A stretch of 64,000 nucleotides of DNA from Chrysoperla carnea (lineage: Eukaryota > Arthropoda > Insecta > Neuroptera > Chrysopidae): positions 13,406,935 through 13,470,934 of the forward strand of contig NC_058338.1 in assembly GCF_905475395.1 (NCBI RefSeq), written 5' to 3'. Position numbers and translations under genes: made by a program. Below are positions 15,001 through 27,092 of this stretch, one piece after another. The notes beneath the pieces are model-generated. The model had not been told where the DNA came from, searched no databases, and saw only the letters and a program-made list of their open reading frames with translations. Positions within the stretch are counted from its first letter, which is position 1. The number at the start of each line of letters is the position of its first letter.

Positions 15001-18000
15001 TTTTATAATTTTTTGAGAATGTTGGAAAAAATTTCTCAAACAGATATTTTTTGTGTTTGGGCCAAGCAAAAAAAGGACTCACAGAAAAAATATAAAACTG
15101 TCCCAATTGAAGAAATGCCCTAGAGTATACACACAATATAATGAAAATATGATTGAATATTTTGATTCATATTGTACAATATAACCTTAAAAACGGAAGT
15201 GGTTTAATATTACTGATATGATGCTGAACATAATTTTTTTAATGGAAGCAAATATGTAGTAAGATAAAGATCTAATCAAGTTAATTAATTGTAGAGAGCT
15301 TTACTTTGCGGAACTTCATAATTAGGATTTTGAATTCCATAATTAGGATTAATAAAAATATTAAAAAATATAGTGGATTAAGCAAAGAAAATTAGAAGTT
15401 TTATTTCTTCAAAATCCTAATCTAATCAAATTGTTAGAGAAGGGTAGCGAAGTTCACATTAAATTCCTTTTGCTACACAAGCGCCATTCTGGTCAATTTT
15501 AGAACTGTTATTTTCTATTTTCAGTTATATACTTTTTACTTTGACCCCAATTTAAGATTGCCCTCCATACCTCTACCCTCCATAATACTGTATTATACGT
15601 TCGGTATTGCAAGTGGAAAGCATTCTGCAAAAGCTTAATTCTCTGATAATTACATTTCGCAAACTGGAGGCGCCATGTTTGAATTATTAGAAAAACAAAG
15701 CACTGAAATATGCCTACAAATAGTTTTTGAAACATCCTGTACTTTTTAGTACATCCCCGTCTAGACGAACTGAGTGAGATAGACAAAGTTTAAAAAATAT
15801 GTAACGCTTTCATTGATGATCAAGCTACAGGGTACTTATTAATAAACACTTAACATCAGTTTCATTTTTGCAATCTTTTTATAAACAAGTATATTTAAAA
15901 CAACATTTTCATTAAAAAAAAATGGCGGGTACTAATGATAATTTAATAAAATATTTTCAAGTTGCTGAAAGATTAGTGCGTGAAGCTGGTGAGGTATTTA
16001 CTATATTTATTTACTTATATTAAAAAAAAATTAACTAATTACCATTGAAGGACAAACTTTTAAAGTAATTGGTACTCTCCAAATTATTTATGTTGTTTTC
16101 GGAGATATTTTTAATAATTTGTTGTTTACCAGTAAACAAATCCAATATAAGTTATTTTTTTTGTAGCCAATTGTGAAATTATCAGTGAATTATCAATTTT
16201 AATAAAAAAAAAAAGATTAAAAAAACTTTGATCGTTTTTGTATAGTTTGTGAAATACTTTTTTTGCGTAAGAAAGAAAAAAAATTATTTCACAATTAGTG
16301 TTTTTCCTTTAATTTAATTTTGTTTTTGTAATGTAATATAAAATCTATGATGCAACAAAAATTAAGCTATATTGAATAATAGCCGATCGATTGAGAATCC
16401 CTAAACATAAAATGATTAAGGGTATGTTATTTTATTAATCTATTGAGGATGATTTGATGAAAAAAAAAAAGATTATCGATAAATGAAGTATCAATTAGGT
16501 TTTGACAAAAGATCAGTAAATAATTTTAGTTTAACTAAAATAAATTTGTTGAGATTAATTAACACGCTGTATACGATAACAAAAAAACATTATTTTGAAC
16601 TTTCTGTCAGATCTACAGAATGAAGCAGAAAGTTTTGAGGAGAGTAATCACAGATTATAAGAATTTCTGATATTCTTAGAAGTTATATTAATCAAATAAA
16701 ATTTCTATGAGCAAAGCTGTGCTTAAAAAAATGTTGTTATAATTTATGATCAGATCATTTATTCTGTATTGGCTGCTAGTATTTTATATCATTTTCCCTA
16801 ACCGTTATAAAAATTCTCTAACATCCCCAGATTCTCAAAATTGTCTGATTTTCCAAGTTTTTCAGGTCGATCATCAACTATTTTTCTTAATTTAGTAGCT
16901 AAATTGAACCTTAACAATAAAAATAGTTTTTTTTTTAATCTAAAGTAAGATAATAATTGATTGCATATTTGTTTGTAAAGATAAAAAAATATTTGTATTT
17001 ATTTGTACAGAATGATGAGATAAAATTTTTATTTTAATACAGTGCCATTGTTATACAGTGATGAGAAAAAGTTCGTTACTCCTTGTAATGGGCCTTTGTC
17101 CTAAAATTTATTTATTATTTTATTGCTTCAAAAGACGTTCATAACATCAAAAATTACTTTTTGGGTCAAAATTACCCCATCCACCGAGTTTCATCCAATT
17201 TCAAATCAAATTTTTTTTTGCGTTTTTCTCGATTTTTTCAAAGGGGTACACTCCTTAAAAAAATTGCAAAAAATAGAAAAATTTTTGTTATGCCCAATTT
17301 CGATAAAATTCAGTATATAAGGTAATTTTGACCCAAAAAGTTCAAAAATCGGGTGCATTTGATGACTAGTCGAATAATTTTTGAGATACGGACTAAAATC
17401 AATCAAAATATTGCGATATCTCAGAAATTCTGCATCCAATCATTAAATTAACCTGATTTTTATAATTTTGGATCAAAATTACCCCATCCGTCGAGTTTCA
17501 TCAAATTCCAAAACAAAAATTTATTTTGCGTTCTTTTCAATTTTTTCAAAGGGGTACCCCTTAAAAAAATTGCAAAAAATCGAGAAATTTTTTTATCTGA
17601 AATTTCTGAACTTACGAAAATTTTGCTTGTCCATCCGATTTTTAGTATTTTTTAATTAGTTTAAGGTTATCTACTTTGAAAATTTATAATAAATATTAAT
17701 TTTCTCCATAGATACTACAAAATGCGACAAGAACTATTTCAAAGGAATCAACTACAGCAAAAACATCACATTCGGATATTGTTACAGTCTACGATAAAAA
17801 GATTGAAAGAACTATAATTGGAGCTTTAAAGGAACACTATCCAAATCATAAGTAAATGGTTTTTTTTTTTCAAATTTGAAATTTAAAAAGTAAAAGATAT
17901 CAAAAAGTTTGACAGAAAATAAATATAATGCGTCATTTTCAATAAATATATTTTTCGATTTTAGATTATTACGATCATAACTCATTTGAGGAAGATAGTA

Positions 18001-21000
18001 GTTTTATTTTTATATATACTCATTGAAACTAGGTTAGGTCAATATCTCTGGTTATATTACCCATTAAATTTCACGGTTTCCAATTAGTTATCCACAACCA
18101 AAGCGAAGAAACAACGTGTGATTACTTATCAATCTTGACATTATACAAGATGCCCCAAAATCACCGGGTCAAACAGAAACTATGTATTCCTTACGAAATT
18201 CTAATTTTCGATCAAACGTATCGTTAAACACAAATAATAAACAAGTGAAAACAAACAATTAACTGAATTAATTGTTAAATTAAAAGAGTTTAAAAAATCA
18301 CCACAATTATGGCGACCTTTCGGTTGCCATTTATTTGGTTTTCAAAAATTTCGAAAATATTCGAGTATTTCAATTCTATTTAATTTAGAGAGAACTCTAT
18401 TTTAGAACTCTCTGTAAATGCTTGTTTACTTTGGCGAAAAATGGTCTAAGATCAATCGAAAAAAACCTAAAATTAATAACGATAAATAACGAACCCCTCG
18501 TCGTTTCGGTGCGTCAGATCCAAATTCCAAAGGACTTTTATTGACTCGAAGAAAATAATGTTTCGTTTTTTTTAGATTTATTGGCGAAGAAACAATATTT
18601 GAAACAAAATCAAGTATTGTACTAACAAATGAACCAACATGGATATTGGATCCAATTGATGGAACATTAAATTTAGCACATACATTTCCATATTGTTGTA
18701 TATCATTGGCATTAGCAATTAATAAACAAATAGAAATTGGAATTGTTTATAATCCATTTCATAATGAATTCTTTTCTGCTATACGACATCAAGGCGCATT
18801 TTTAAATAAAAAACCAATAACAGGCAGTAAAATTACAGGTATATGATGTTGTCTGATCGATTCGTCTATGGCATCATAGCTCTTAAACGGATGAAATCAT
18901 TTGGTTTTTTAAAAGTTAATTTGATTTGAGAGTGTTCTTAGCTATGTTTTAAGAAAATATGCTCAATCGTTTGAACATTGTCACATCAACTAGGTATAAA
19001 CAAACCTTCATCAACTACACAAGTGAAAACAAACAATTGAGTGAGTTAATTGTTGAAATACCATGTATAGACAGTGTTGATTAGTCTGTCACATTACACA
19101 TACATGCATGCGACACACATATAACTGATATACCCATATAATACTTACTATACAATTTGCGCATAATTTACGCTTTCACGGGTAAACAGTGATGTTTACG
19201 AAAAAATGTTTCAAACTAAAGTTGTTTAATTTTTTATAAGGAACATTTTTTACATTTAAACTTTTGTTCTATCTCTAATGGTTTACAAGATGGGTCATAC
19301 GAACTCGACCTCACTTTTTACGTCCTCAGCACGCTATAAAAATTTCTGCTTGATACCTCTTTTCGTTTTTGAGTAATCGTGATGACAGATGGACAGACAG
19401 ACAGACGAGACAACCGGAAATTGACTAATTAGGTGATTTTATTAAAACCTATACCAAAATTTTGTTCATAGCATCAATATTTTTAAGCGTTACAAACTTG
19501 AGACTAAACTTAGTATACTTTGATATATTTCATATACATGGTATAATTACAAACTTGGGACTAAACTTAATATACCTTGATATATTTCATATAAATGGTA
19601 TAAAAAGGTGAAAATCGTCAAACAGCTGAGCAGATTTTCTTGAAACATATCTAAAGACACTCTCGGATTAAATTACTCTTTGAAGAAAATTTTTGTTTAA
19701 AAATTTCACTGATTTTGAAATATTTCATTTTCATTGCTCGAATTTTGACTTCGCACGATTAATTCGCCCAGCTAACACCAAACACGCAGCTAATCTTATG
19801 TTTATATCGATATTTTCTTGTAGATATAACTTCAGCTTTAATATGTAGTGAAGCTTTTTTATGTCGAGTTAATAAAAAACATACTTATCGTTTAAATAAG
19901 ATTATCAACGCTTGTCAAGGGTAAGTTTAAAATAAATTAAATAACTATAATGAATATACATTTTATTTTCCGCTTACAGGGTTCGTTCGTTAGGCTCAGC
20001 GACATTAGGTTTATGTTACGTAGCAAGTGGTGCTTTGGATGCATTTGAAATTGAATATGTTCAAATATGGGACGTAGCAGCTGCCTCATTGATAATTAAT
20101 GAAGCTGGAGCGATTATTAAAAGTATAAAAGGAGAACCTTTTGATTTACTACAACCTGCATGTGTGGCTGCAGGAACCGAAATACTAGCTGATAAGATTA
20201 TTCAGATTTGTATTGAAAGTGAGCAACAAAATTGTTAATAATATCCAAATAAAAATTTCTGTATAAAAAATTTCATTCTTACCTGTCCCTGTGGTGGATG
20301 ACCAATTGGTGTCATTGGATGTCCCGGATAATTTTGTCCTCCTTGTTGTGGCATACCCGGTGGCATACCATGTGGTGGTGGACCACCAGGCCCAGGAGGC
20401 ATTCCTGGATGTCCTTGTGGTGGAGGTGGCCCACCAGGATGCCCTTGTGGTGGTGGACCACCAGGGTGTCCTTGTGGCGGCATTCCTGGATGATTCTGTG
20501 GTGGACCGCCTTGATGCCCTTGTTGCATATGACTTGGCATTCCAGGATGTGAAGGTAATCCGCCAGGATGCGATTGTGGTGGAGTACCTGGGTGACCAGG
20601 ATGTGGCATTGGATGACTGCCAGGTGGACCTAGAACAAGTTATTTATTTAAATAAATCAATTATAAACAAAATTTTGATATTTATTCCTAGATTTTAATT
20701 TTGGAATATATTGTCACTAAAGTTTCAGAATTCAATGGAACTTATTTCGTGGGCATTTATATAACATTATGCGTTAACATTTTCCATAAATACTTAGTAC
20801 ATGTTCAGAATTAACGACCCAGAAGCCCCTAGGCACTTGGCATTTAGGGTCCCCCATTACAAAGCCAATCTTGCGAATTAAATACACTTGTACAGAATAT
20901 GTAATCTTACCTTGATGTGGAGGTCCATGAGGTCCTGGTGGAGCACCATGTGGTCCAGGGCCACTAGGCCCTGAGTGTGAACCCGGTGGACCTCCATGGG

Positions 21001-22409
21001 ATCCTGGTGGTCCTCCATGTGGCCCCGGTGGACCTCCATGTGGTCCGGGAGGTCCACCATGGGGGCCAGGAGGACCAACATGTGGACCTTGTTGGCCTCC
21101 GTGTGGACCTTGAGGCGGTCCATGCTGTCCTACATGAGGTCCTTGTGGTGGTCCATGTGGTCCTTGTGGTGGTGGTGGACCATGATGGCCCTGTGGTGGT
21201 GTTCCTGGATGTGGAGGTCCTTGCATACCTTGTGGGGGATGGCCCGGATGTGGTCCAGGCCCTGGGTGACCTGGCGGACCACCATGCATTTGTGGGCCTA
21301 CATGATGTGGTGGGGGCCCACTACCTGGCCCCATATTGTGGTGTCCTGGTGGCGGAGTGCCATGTTGTCCATGCATTCCAGGATGCGGAGGTCCTTGTGG
21401 CCCATGTGGATGACCATTAGGTGGCATACCTAAGATAATAGTTTAAGTTTAGTGTAAATACTATAACTAAAGCCATAGATATCATGCGTCAATAACCAAG
21501 AATAATATGCCGTTGTGAAAACAAAAATATAGAAGACATTAAAGTTAACCAATTTTAAGATACAAAAGAGGTGGGCGGAATAGAAGGGTTATTTTCATGG
21601 AACTGAGTTGAATTTTCGAGTTAAGTATACACTTGACACACCGGCAAAAAAATTCCGTAGAACTAGATCAAACATGGTAAAACATTTTTGCATATTTGAT
21701 CATATAGTTTCATTTAACCAAAGCTTTACGAAATATTTTTCCCACAATTTTAAAATCACTCCTTCCACACCCACTGTTTCTTAACTCAAAAATGATCAAC
21801 TTCTGGTATAATGTAAATAAACAGTGCCAAAGGAATCTTTTCATTACTAGAGTCAAGTTTATTTCTCTGACTTGCGTGTAAATTCATTACTATTTAAATT
21901 TAGCATGAGTTGTTTTTAAATTTTTAAAATTCCGCCTGCTCTATTAATTGGTTCTAATTACGCCAAACCTACGTCCAATGTGAAACTGAAAATTTGAAAT
22001 ATTTTCTTTCATATCCTAATAATTGTATTTAGTAATTTACTTAGTTTGAAAATTTATGTAAACAATTACCTGGATGAGATTGAGCATTCATATGTGGTCC
22101 ACCAGGTGAATGGGGAACACCAATAGATGGATGTTGTGGTCCTCCGGATCCTTGCATACCCGGATGTCCACCTTGCGGATTATTACCAGGAGGTCCTTGA
22201 CCCATTGACCCACCCATATGTCCTCCTGATGGTGGCATTCCATGTGACGGTGGTGGTGGTCCATTCATATGACCTCCATGTTGTGCGGGTCCCGTTTGAT
22301 AAGGACTGTGCGGTGATTGTGGTGGTGCTGGACTTTGTGATGGCGGTCCCATAGGACTAGGCGCCTGAGGCGGTGGCATTGGACTACTCTGTGGCGACGG
22401 ACTTGCCAT
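3074..22409 (-). CDS. brm: Brahma (SMARCA2/4 orthologue), SWI/SNF chromatin-remodelling ATPase
   Basis: Fifteen coding exons: 22409-22070, 21429-20911, 20629-20283, 14382-14144, 13917-13770, 9964-9557, 8873-8511, 7910-7042, 6933-6516, 6269-5097, 4707-4414, 4349-4102, 3941-3812, 3735-3555, 3231-3074. All phases agree, giving 1945 codons (about 1944 aa; fly Brm is about 1640). The start is fixed by the family N-terminus [20 protein letters not shown]. Domains in order: a Pro/Gly/His-rich region (1-400), QLQ (about 470-505), HSA (about 755-900), BRK (about 984-1030), the SNF2 ATPase with Walker A DEMGLGKT (about 1124), DEGH box (about 1226) and motif [13 protein letters not shown], then a SnAC-like region, a bromodomain (about 1765-1870) and an acidic tail of Asp repeats. 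It is the catalytic subunit of the BAP/PBAP complexes in the nucleus. Intron 3 (14383-20282) hosts a gene on the opposite strand. Confidence 0.96.
3286..3519. repeat. GC-richer dispersed repeat filling the last brm intron
   Basis: It starts with TAGGTTAGGTTAG and continues with a block of base composition unlike the surrounding AT-rich intron (for example CACCGGGCTTAAGG and CTGCCGCCAAGTACG). It takes up most of intron 14 (3232-3554). Repeats that begin with GGTTAGGTTAG are common in insect genomes. The class is uncertain, possibly SINE-like, and there is no coding frame. Confidence 0.4.
9965..13769 (-). other. Long brm intron 5 (3.8 kb)
   Basis: AT-rich, with poly-A/T tracts. Open frames at 11048-11386 (-), 12443-12667 (-) and 12682-13002 (+) have low-complexity AT-driven composition and no family resemblance that I recognise. 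The flanking exons join in phase 0, so no missing brm exon is required. Confidence 0.5.
13993..14096. repeat. Dispersed repeat, copy 1 (before brm exon 4)
   Basis: This shares an extended diverged match with 14793-14911, including TCAGCGC, GTTAGACTCA, GATTTT, GAATGAAAAGACAA and CCTACTTC, ending in GTGCTGTG. The two direct copies flank the QLQ exon of brm. Confidence 0.5.
14793..14911. repeat. Dispersed repeat, copy 2 (in brm intron 3)
   Basis: Direct diverged copy of 13993-14096 (see that entry), about 800 bp away. Confidence 0.5.
15438..15584. repeat. Partial, inverted copy of the CLP1-intron hAT-like MITE
   Basis: The blocks CTACACAAGCGCCATTCTGG and CCTCTACCCTCCATA match the reverse complement of the element at 30632-30916, in the same order and spacing. 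The far end and the target-site duplication could not be found, so the copy looks truncated. Confidence 0.55.
15922..20238 (+). CDS. Inositol monophosphatase, nested inside brm intron 3
   Basis: Five exons: 15922-15993, 17712-17851, 18576-18838, 19824-19920, 19980-20238; 277 codons including the stop, so 276 aa, the normal IMPA length. It hydrolyses inositol monophosphates to myo-inositol in the cytosol and feeds phosphoinositide signalling; the family needs Mg2+ and is Li+ sensitive. Metal-binding residues are visible: GEE (E75-E76), motif 1 WILDPIDGT (D96, D99) and motif 2 WDVAAA (W221-D222) followed by a conserved NEAG. The gene is intact. It lies entirely within brm intron 3 on the opposite strand. 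Its stop is 44 bp from brm exon 3, and its AATAAA (20248-20253) places the mRNA end almost at the brm exon border. Introns 1 and 3 carry repeats. Confidence 0.93.
17155..17640 (+). repeat. ~306-bp tandem palindromic repeat, locus 1 (IMPase intron 1)
   Basis: The block TTGGGTCAAAATTACCCCAT at 17161 recurs at 17468 (TTGGATCAAAATTACC...), a period of 307 bp, with about 1.6 units. Each unit also contains the block inverted (TTTTGACCCAAAAAG at about 17321). The same family lies in opposite orientation at 58073-58510. Open frames across it are artefacts of the repeat. Confidence 0.75.
18990..19604. repeat. Dispersed repeat in IMPase intron 3, with a 57-bp internal duplication
   Basis: TACAAACTTG at 19491 recurs at 19548, giving two tandem 57-bp units (19491-19547 and 19548-19604) that end ATATGGTATAA-like. 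A 29-bp block (19298-19326) matches 33782-33810 exactly in reverse complement. The part from 19015 to about 19290 resembles the reverse complement of 58793-58930 (TTAATTGTTGAAATACCATG is shared). A GACAGACAGACAG tract lies near 19392. Confidence 0.6.
21000..21100 (-). repeat. Pro-Gly-His codon repeat in brm exon 2
   Basis: Within brm exon 2 the minus strand encodes an imperfect run of GPPGPHG-like units, several nearly identical at the nucleotide level (CCATGTGG / GGTGGACC blocks). It is a coding tandem repeat in the disordered N-terminus and a likely source of length variation. Confidence 0.7.
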
Positions 22410-24993
22410 TTTATTAATAAAATATCAAATATCCAAAATAATACAGTTGATGTAAGTTTAATTAGACATATCTTTAGTCGACACAATGACAGGTCAATTG
22501 ATTTTAGTTTGAGTTCGATACTGACGCTACCCGGTTTTTTTTTATAATATCATTGATCTTTTGTTTAAGTCACACATAATTGCAAATAAATAATCACTTG
22601 AGTGTATTTTATTTATGAAATTCATTCAATTCAATGTTTATAAGTATGAGTAAAAAATTATTTTATAAAAATATTCACACAAGTAAACACTATAAAATGG
22701 CAGTCTTTTCCATACAAATTCTAATAGTTTAAAAAAACACACATTATTTCCAAAATTACACATACAGGCATTTAAACACTTTTGAATTTATTCTTATTTG
22801 CACAATAATTTAAGTAATTTGTAACTAAATAATACATAGCATTAAATTGTTTAAATATTAACTGCATTTTATGAAATTTACACAAGCGACATCAGACATA
22901 TTATTTCATATTCGCTTCTATAGTAGACACATCATAGATTATAACCCCAATTTCTGTATATAATACGGTTTATTCTTCCACAAGCTGCTACAGTGCTACA
23001 TACATACACAACACATACCACATAGCATACATAGCATTAGCATTGGCATCATAGACATATATACATGTTTTTACTGCTGTGCTGTTTTATAACTTAACTA
23101 ATGTATCATGTACGAGAAAGAGAGATACATTTCTGTAATTTTATTAACAAACTAGTGACCCACCTCAGTCGACAGTCACAATCACCAATACTGAATGCAC
23201 GGCCACATTAAAGCGTTTTTATAAATACAGGATGTACTCTTCAATATTGTATGTTTTAAAAATAATTAAATTCTAACTATGAATATTTGTATATCACCAC
23301 ATCGAAATTTTATTTCTATAAAATCTAATAATGAAATTTGATAGAGTAAAGGTCTCTCTCAATAAATTACTTCTCATAGCTAAGGAGAAGTGCTATTGAT
23401 CAAGTTATTTTTCCTTTTGCGAAAATTTGTCCTGGGGGTATTCAAACATTTTGTGCCTAAAATACTAATTAAGAGCTTTAACAATTTTATGATACTGTAA
23501 AATAAATAATATTTGACTGTTTATTGAAAAACTCAAATAGGATATATTAATATTTATATCTTGAAATAAATTATCTATCAATAATAAATTTTTATTGCAT
23601 TTTTTATATTCCATTAAGGGCGATAGAAATAGGGTTTTGGTCTGGGAGGTCTCTGGTTTTCAAATTTCCGGGCTTTATTTGAAAGTTTGAAGCTACTTTA
23701 CAAGGATTGGAATTTTTATTTTGACGCTATCTACAACATATTTCACCGACTTTGATTCGAAAGGAACGTAGCCCCCCATAAGGTCTGCCAAGGATTTTTA
23801 TGCATGTATAAAATCTTAGCCAAATTTTTTTCTGGGGATTTTTTACAATGGTAGAAAAACTTTATAGTAGTTGAGTATATATAATTCCTCCGGTTCCAAG
23901 ATCCACGAGTCAGGACGAATCATTCAAAATTTTTTTTAAATCGCGAGTGTTAATTTTTTTAACATTAGAAATTTCCATTCTTTCAAGACACCCTATACAA
24001 AACTGTAGAAATACGTTCAATACGAATGAACACTCCAAATTTTTTAAATTAGGAGTTAAAAAAAAACCAAGAATATAAACTGTAGATAACAAAAGTTGTG
24101 TGGTTTTCAAAATTAACTTAAATGTGCCTCTTACATGATTATTTCTTTATTCTTTGTGATGTAAACATGTATGTGTTTGGTGTACAATGAATATGCTTCT
24201 CTCTTTTTAATATTGCGCGATTCATCATATCATAATATCATAGGTCTATGAAAATGATGGCATTATTAGCTGCCATCAAATCAAGGCGATGGCTAATAAT
24301 TATATAAATGACTGTATGTAATTATTTTTAAATGAAAATAAAATTTATGATCTTGTAAATCAATCTAAAAAATTACAAAAAATATATTTTTATCAGTTTT
24401 TTAAATGGACTCGATATTTTTTTTATAATAAATGTCACTAATTACATCATTGCATGTTTAAATGTAGTAGTTTTTGCGCCCAACTTTAATTATTTAGGGT
24501 ACGTTCATTACCAATTTATTTATATGTGAGAAAATTTACGATTTTGTTAGCAAGATCAAAATTACTTACCCAAAAAATTAAGTTCTTTTGTCTAAAGATT
24601 TTAAATTCTTCCAATCTTCTCCAAAATTAAAATATATAGAACAAATGATCTTTTCATTTTGGTTCTGAATAACTTTTTACATTCATAATATTGTTCATTC
24701 TCAAATATTATTTTTTTGAACCCAATCAGACTAATTTTGATGATTGCCAGTAATATTTAATTTGAGGAACGAATTCTCACTTGTACTACAAGAACCTTCT
24801 AGAACCTATGTATTATTTTTATTTTAGAAATATAATTTGTATTTTCTGGAATGCTCTAGAATCTTTGCTCTAGAATTTACACGAAAATATTTTAAATTTA
24901 AGTTGGTATTAGTAAAGTTGGTAAAACATGACGTTTAAAATGCAAGATTTATTATTTTGAAATTTTAAAACGTGAAGCAAATGTAACTTTACT
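22410..24993. other. Divergent intergenic region between brm and the HAUS7-like gene
   Basis: This 2.6-kb stretch separates two head-to-head genes and should contain both promoters and the brm 5' leader. Imperfect ACATAC/CATAC repeats lie at 23000-23060. A 207-bp repeat at 23374-23580 recurs past the HAUS7-like gene. I see no further gene. Confidence 0.5.
23374..23580 (+). repeat. 207-bp direct repeat, copy 1
   Basis: Nearly identical, with few substitutions and no length change, to 26759-26965. Both start TCATAGCTAAGGAGAAGTGC and end with AAATTAT-TATCA. The two copies flank the HAUS7-like gene 3.4 kb apart. Confidence 0.85.
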
Positions 24994-26728
24994 ATGAATT
25001 CGAAACAATATGAATCTTTACAAAAAGTACTAATTACCGCAGGATATCCAGAAATTAAATATAAAGACATCGAATTCGTAAAAACACTCTTATCAAAACA
25101 GAATAGGGTTCAGTTATTAACATGGGCTTACTACCAAATAAGCAATGGTAATTCATTCGATAATTCAGGTTCGGGAGATTTATTAGACGATACAAAATCA
25201 ATCCTCGAACCGTTTTTAATAGAAAATGGATTTTGCCGAAGTAATGAAGCAGAAAACTTTATCACGGGATCCAGTATTAAATCAAGTGAAGTGTTCCAAA
25301 TTTTAAAACGGATATTTTTCTTTATAACGTGCAATCAACTTTCTAAAACAAGTGAAGAAGATGCAGATATCAAACCATTCTCATCAGAAACACTTTCAGA
25401 AGTCTTCAAAAAGAAGCATAATGTTCTACCCACTCATATAACTCCAAGACAACTTTCTGAAGATAAGAAACAAATACTTTACAAAGAATTTGTGAAAGAA
25501 AATAGTGATCTTGAAGAAAAAATTAGGGAATTGGAAAATGACTTATCATCAAATGAAGATTTCAGTTTACCTCAGAATACAAATATTGAAGACCTTGAGC
25601 AAAAGCTGATCGATTTTGAGGACAATGAGCAGTTTGAAAATTGTATTAGTAATTTTACGTTGGTTAAGAGGATGAATAAATCAAATGTTTTTTCACAGAA
25701 TGTTAATGAATTAACTCAACAGTCATCCATTGTTCATGATGCCTTAAATCATGTAAACGATTTGTTAAAAGTAGGTTATTGTTAATATAGTAGAGTAAAA
25801 TTACGCAGTTTTTTGGCGCTCTCTGTTGATGACGTATAAGTACGTGATCTGTCAATTGGTGACAGTTCTAGGTATAAATTACACTTTAAAAAAATGAATT
25901 TACAACACAGAATTTACACTCGTTATCATTATGTTTTCTAATAAAAAGCTGTAGAATCGTATAATTTAATGAAATACCATATAAAATGTAAGTAATTAAT
26001 ATCATAAAGTATGTCAACAAATTTGACAAGCACGTATTTTGATGTCACGTCCGTATAAAAATTTGAATTTCCGTTTTAGAAATTTTTAAATGCCCTCACT
26101 GAATTTGTACTTTTATTAATTAATTTTAAGTAATTAAAAAGATATTAATTACTAAAATAATGGTTTAGTTGAAATTTCCAGTCATTAAAGTTACGGAAGA
26201 AAAATATTTGAACCAAATTTAAATTTCATGAATATTCCCTATTGATTGAAAACAAAAGACAGCACAGTACAAAGTACGCAACGACCGAGGACTAGACTCA
26301 CACAGATAGGGGCCGTTTTTCCTACTACCCTCTCCACTCGAGTTTCACGTCCTTGTTATATGGGTTCGTGGTTAGTACTTCATAAAATCATAAAAATTCG
26401 TCAAATTGGGAGGTGTGCTTCGCGACTTTATTAACAAAGTCATTAAAAATTTTTAACTTCCAAGAATTTTTCCTTAAATTTAGTTTTCTGTCCTAAAATC
26501 TTAGAGTGGAATATTTTCTTCAAATTTGAACAACCTATTTTTTTTTTAAATAAATTAAAAAGTTCTTTGCATTTTCAGATGGTCGAGTCTGCAAAATTTT
26601 TGAAACAATTGGAAGATAATGTAACACAACTTCAAAATGGTATCAAGACTGAAAATGACGTGAATACTGAAAATATTAAAATTTTAGAAAACACATTGGC
26701 TACATTAAAGGAATATGGGAATCAATAA
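24994..26728 (+). CDS. Coiled-coil protein, HAUS augmin-like complex subunit 7-like
   Basis: Two exons, 24994-25770 and 26579-26728, joined in phase 0; 308 aa. The ATG follows an AT-rich leader, with no upstream in-frame extension evident. The first 100 residues are predicted helical, with a segment (VKTLLSKQNRVQLLTW) that resembles the HAUS7 N-terminal pattern of a helix followed by hydrophobic-L-x-W. The rest (about 150-308) is acidic coiled coil (EKIRELENDL, IEDLEQKLIDFE). HAUS7 belongs to augmin, which recruits gamma-tubulin to spindle microtubules. The match is from memory of a fast-evolving family and could be wrong; another kinetochore or spindle coiled-coil protein would fit. Flanked on both sides by copies of the 207-bp repeat. 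Confidence 0.5.
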
Positions 26729-26758
26729 AATTGTTTTAATCATTCTTTATTGATTCCT

Positions 26759-26965
26759 TCATAGCTAAGGAGAAGTGCTATTGATCAAGTTATTTTTCCT
26801 TTTGCGAAAATTTGTCCTGGGGGTATTCGAACATTTTGTGCCTAAAATACTAATTAAAAGCTTTAACAATTTTATGATACTGTAAAATAAATAATATTTG
26901 GCTGATTATTGAAAAAGTCAAATAGGATATCTTAATATTTATATCTTGAAATAAATTATTTATCA
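26759..26965 (+). repeat. 207-bp direct repeat, copy 2
   Basis: Second copy of the 23374-23580 repeat, same orientation and length. It begins about 30 bp after the stop of the HAUS7-like gene, so it probably lies in or just past its 3' UTR. Confidence 0.85.
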
Positions 26966-27092
26966 TATTTAAATACTTGCATCGCTAATTCAACAATTTA
27001 ATTTTTATGTAATGTTTTTTTTATATTCCTTTCAACTTTCCCAGACTTTTTTCTTAGGATGTCAAAATATTTCCTCTATAAAAAAAACTTTT

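Noticed and set aside
17123-17659. Several open frames in IMPase intron 1, and 58131-58409
   Set aside because: All fall in the ~306-bp tandem repeat; the frames recur because the repeat does.
20291-21433. Long open frames on the plus strand opposite brm exons 2 and 3
   Set aside because: They are antisense shadows of Pro/Gly/His codons: CCN/GGN runs leave other frames free of stops. Their Val/Asp/Trp repeat content has no protein-like character.
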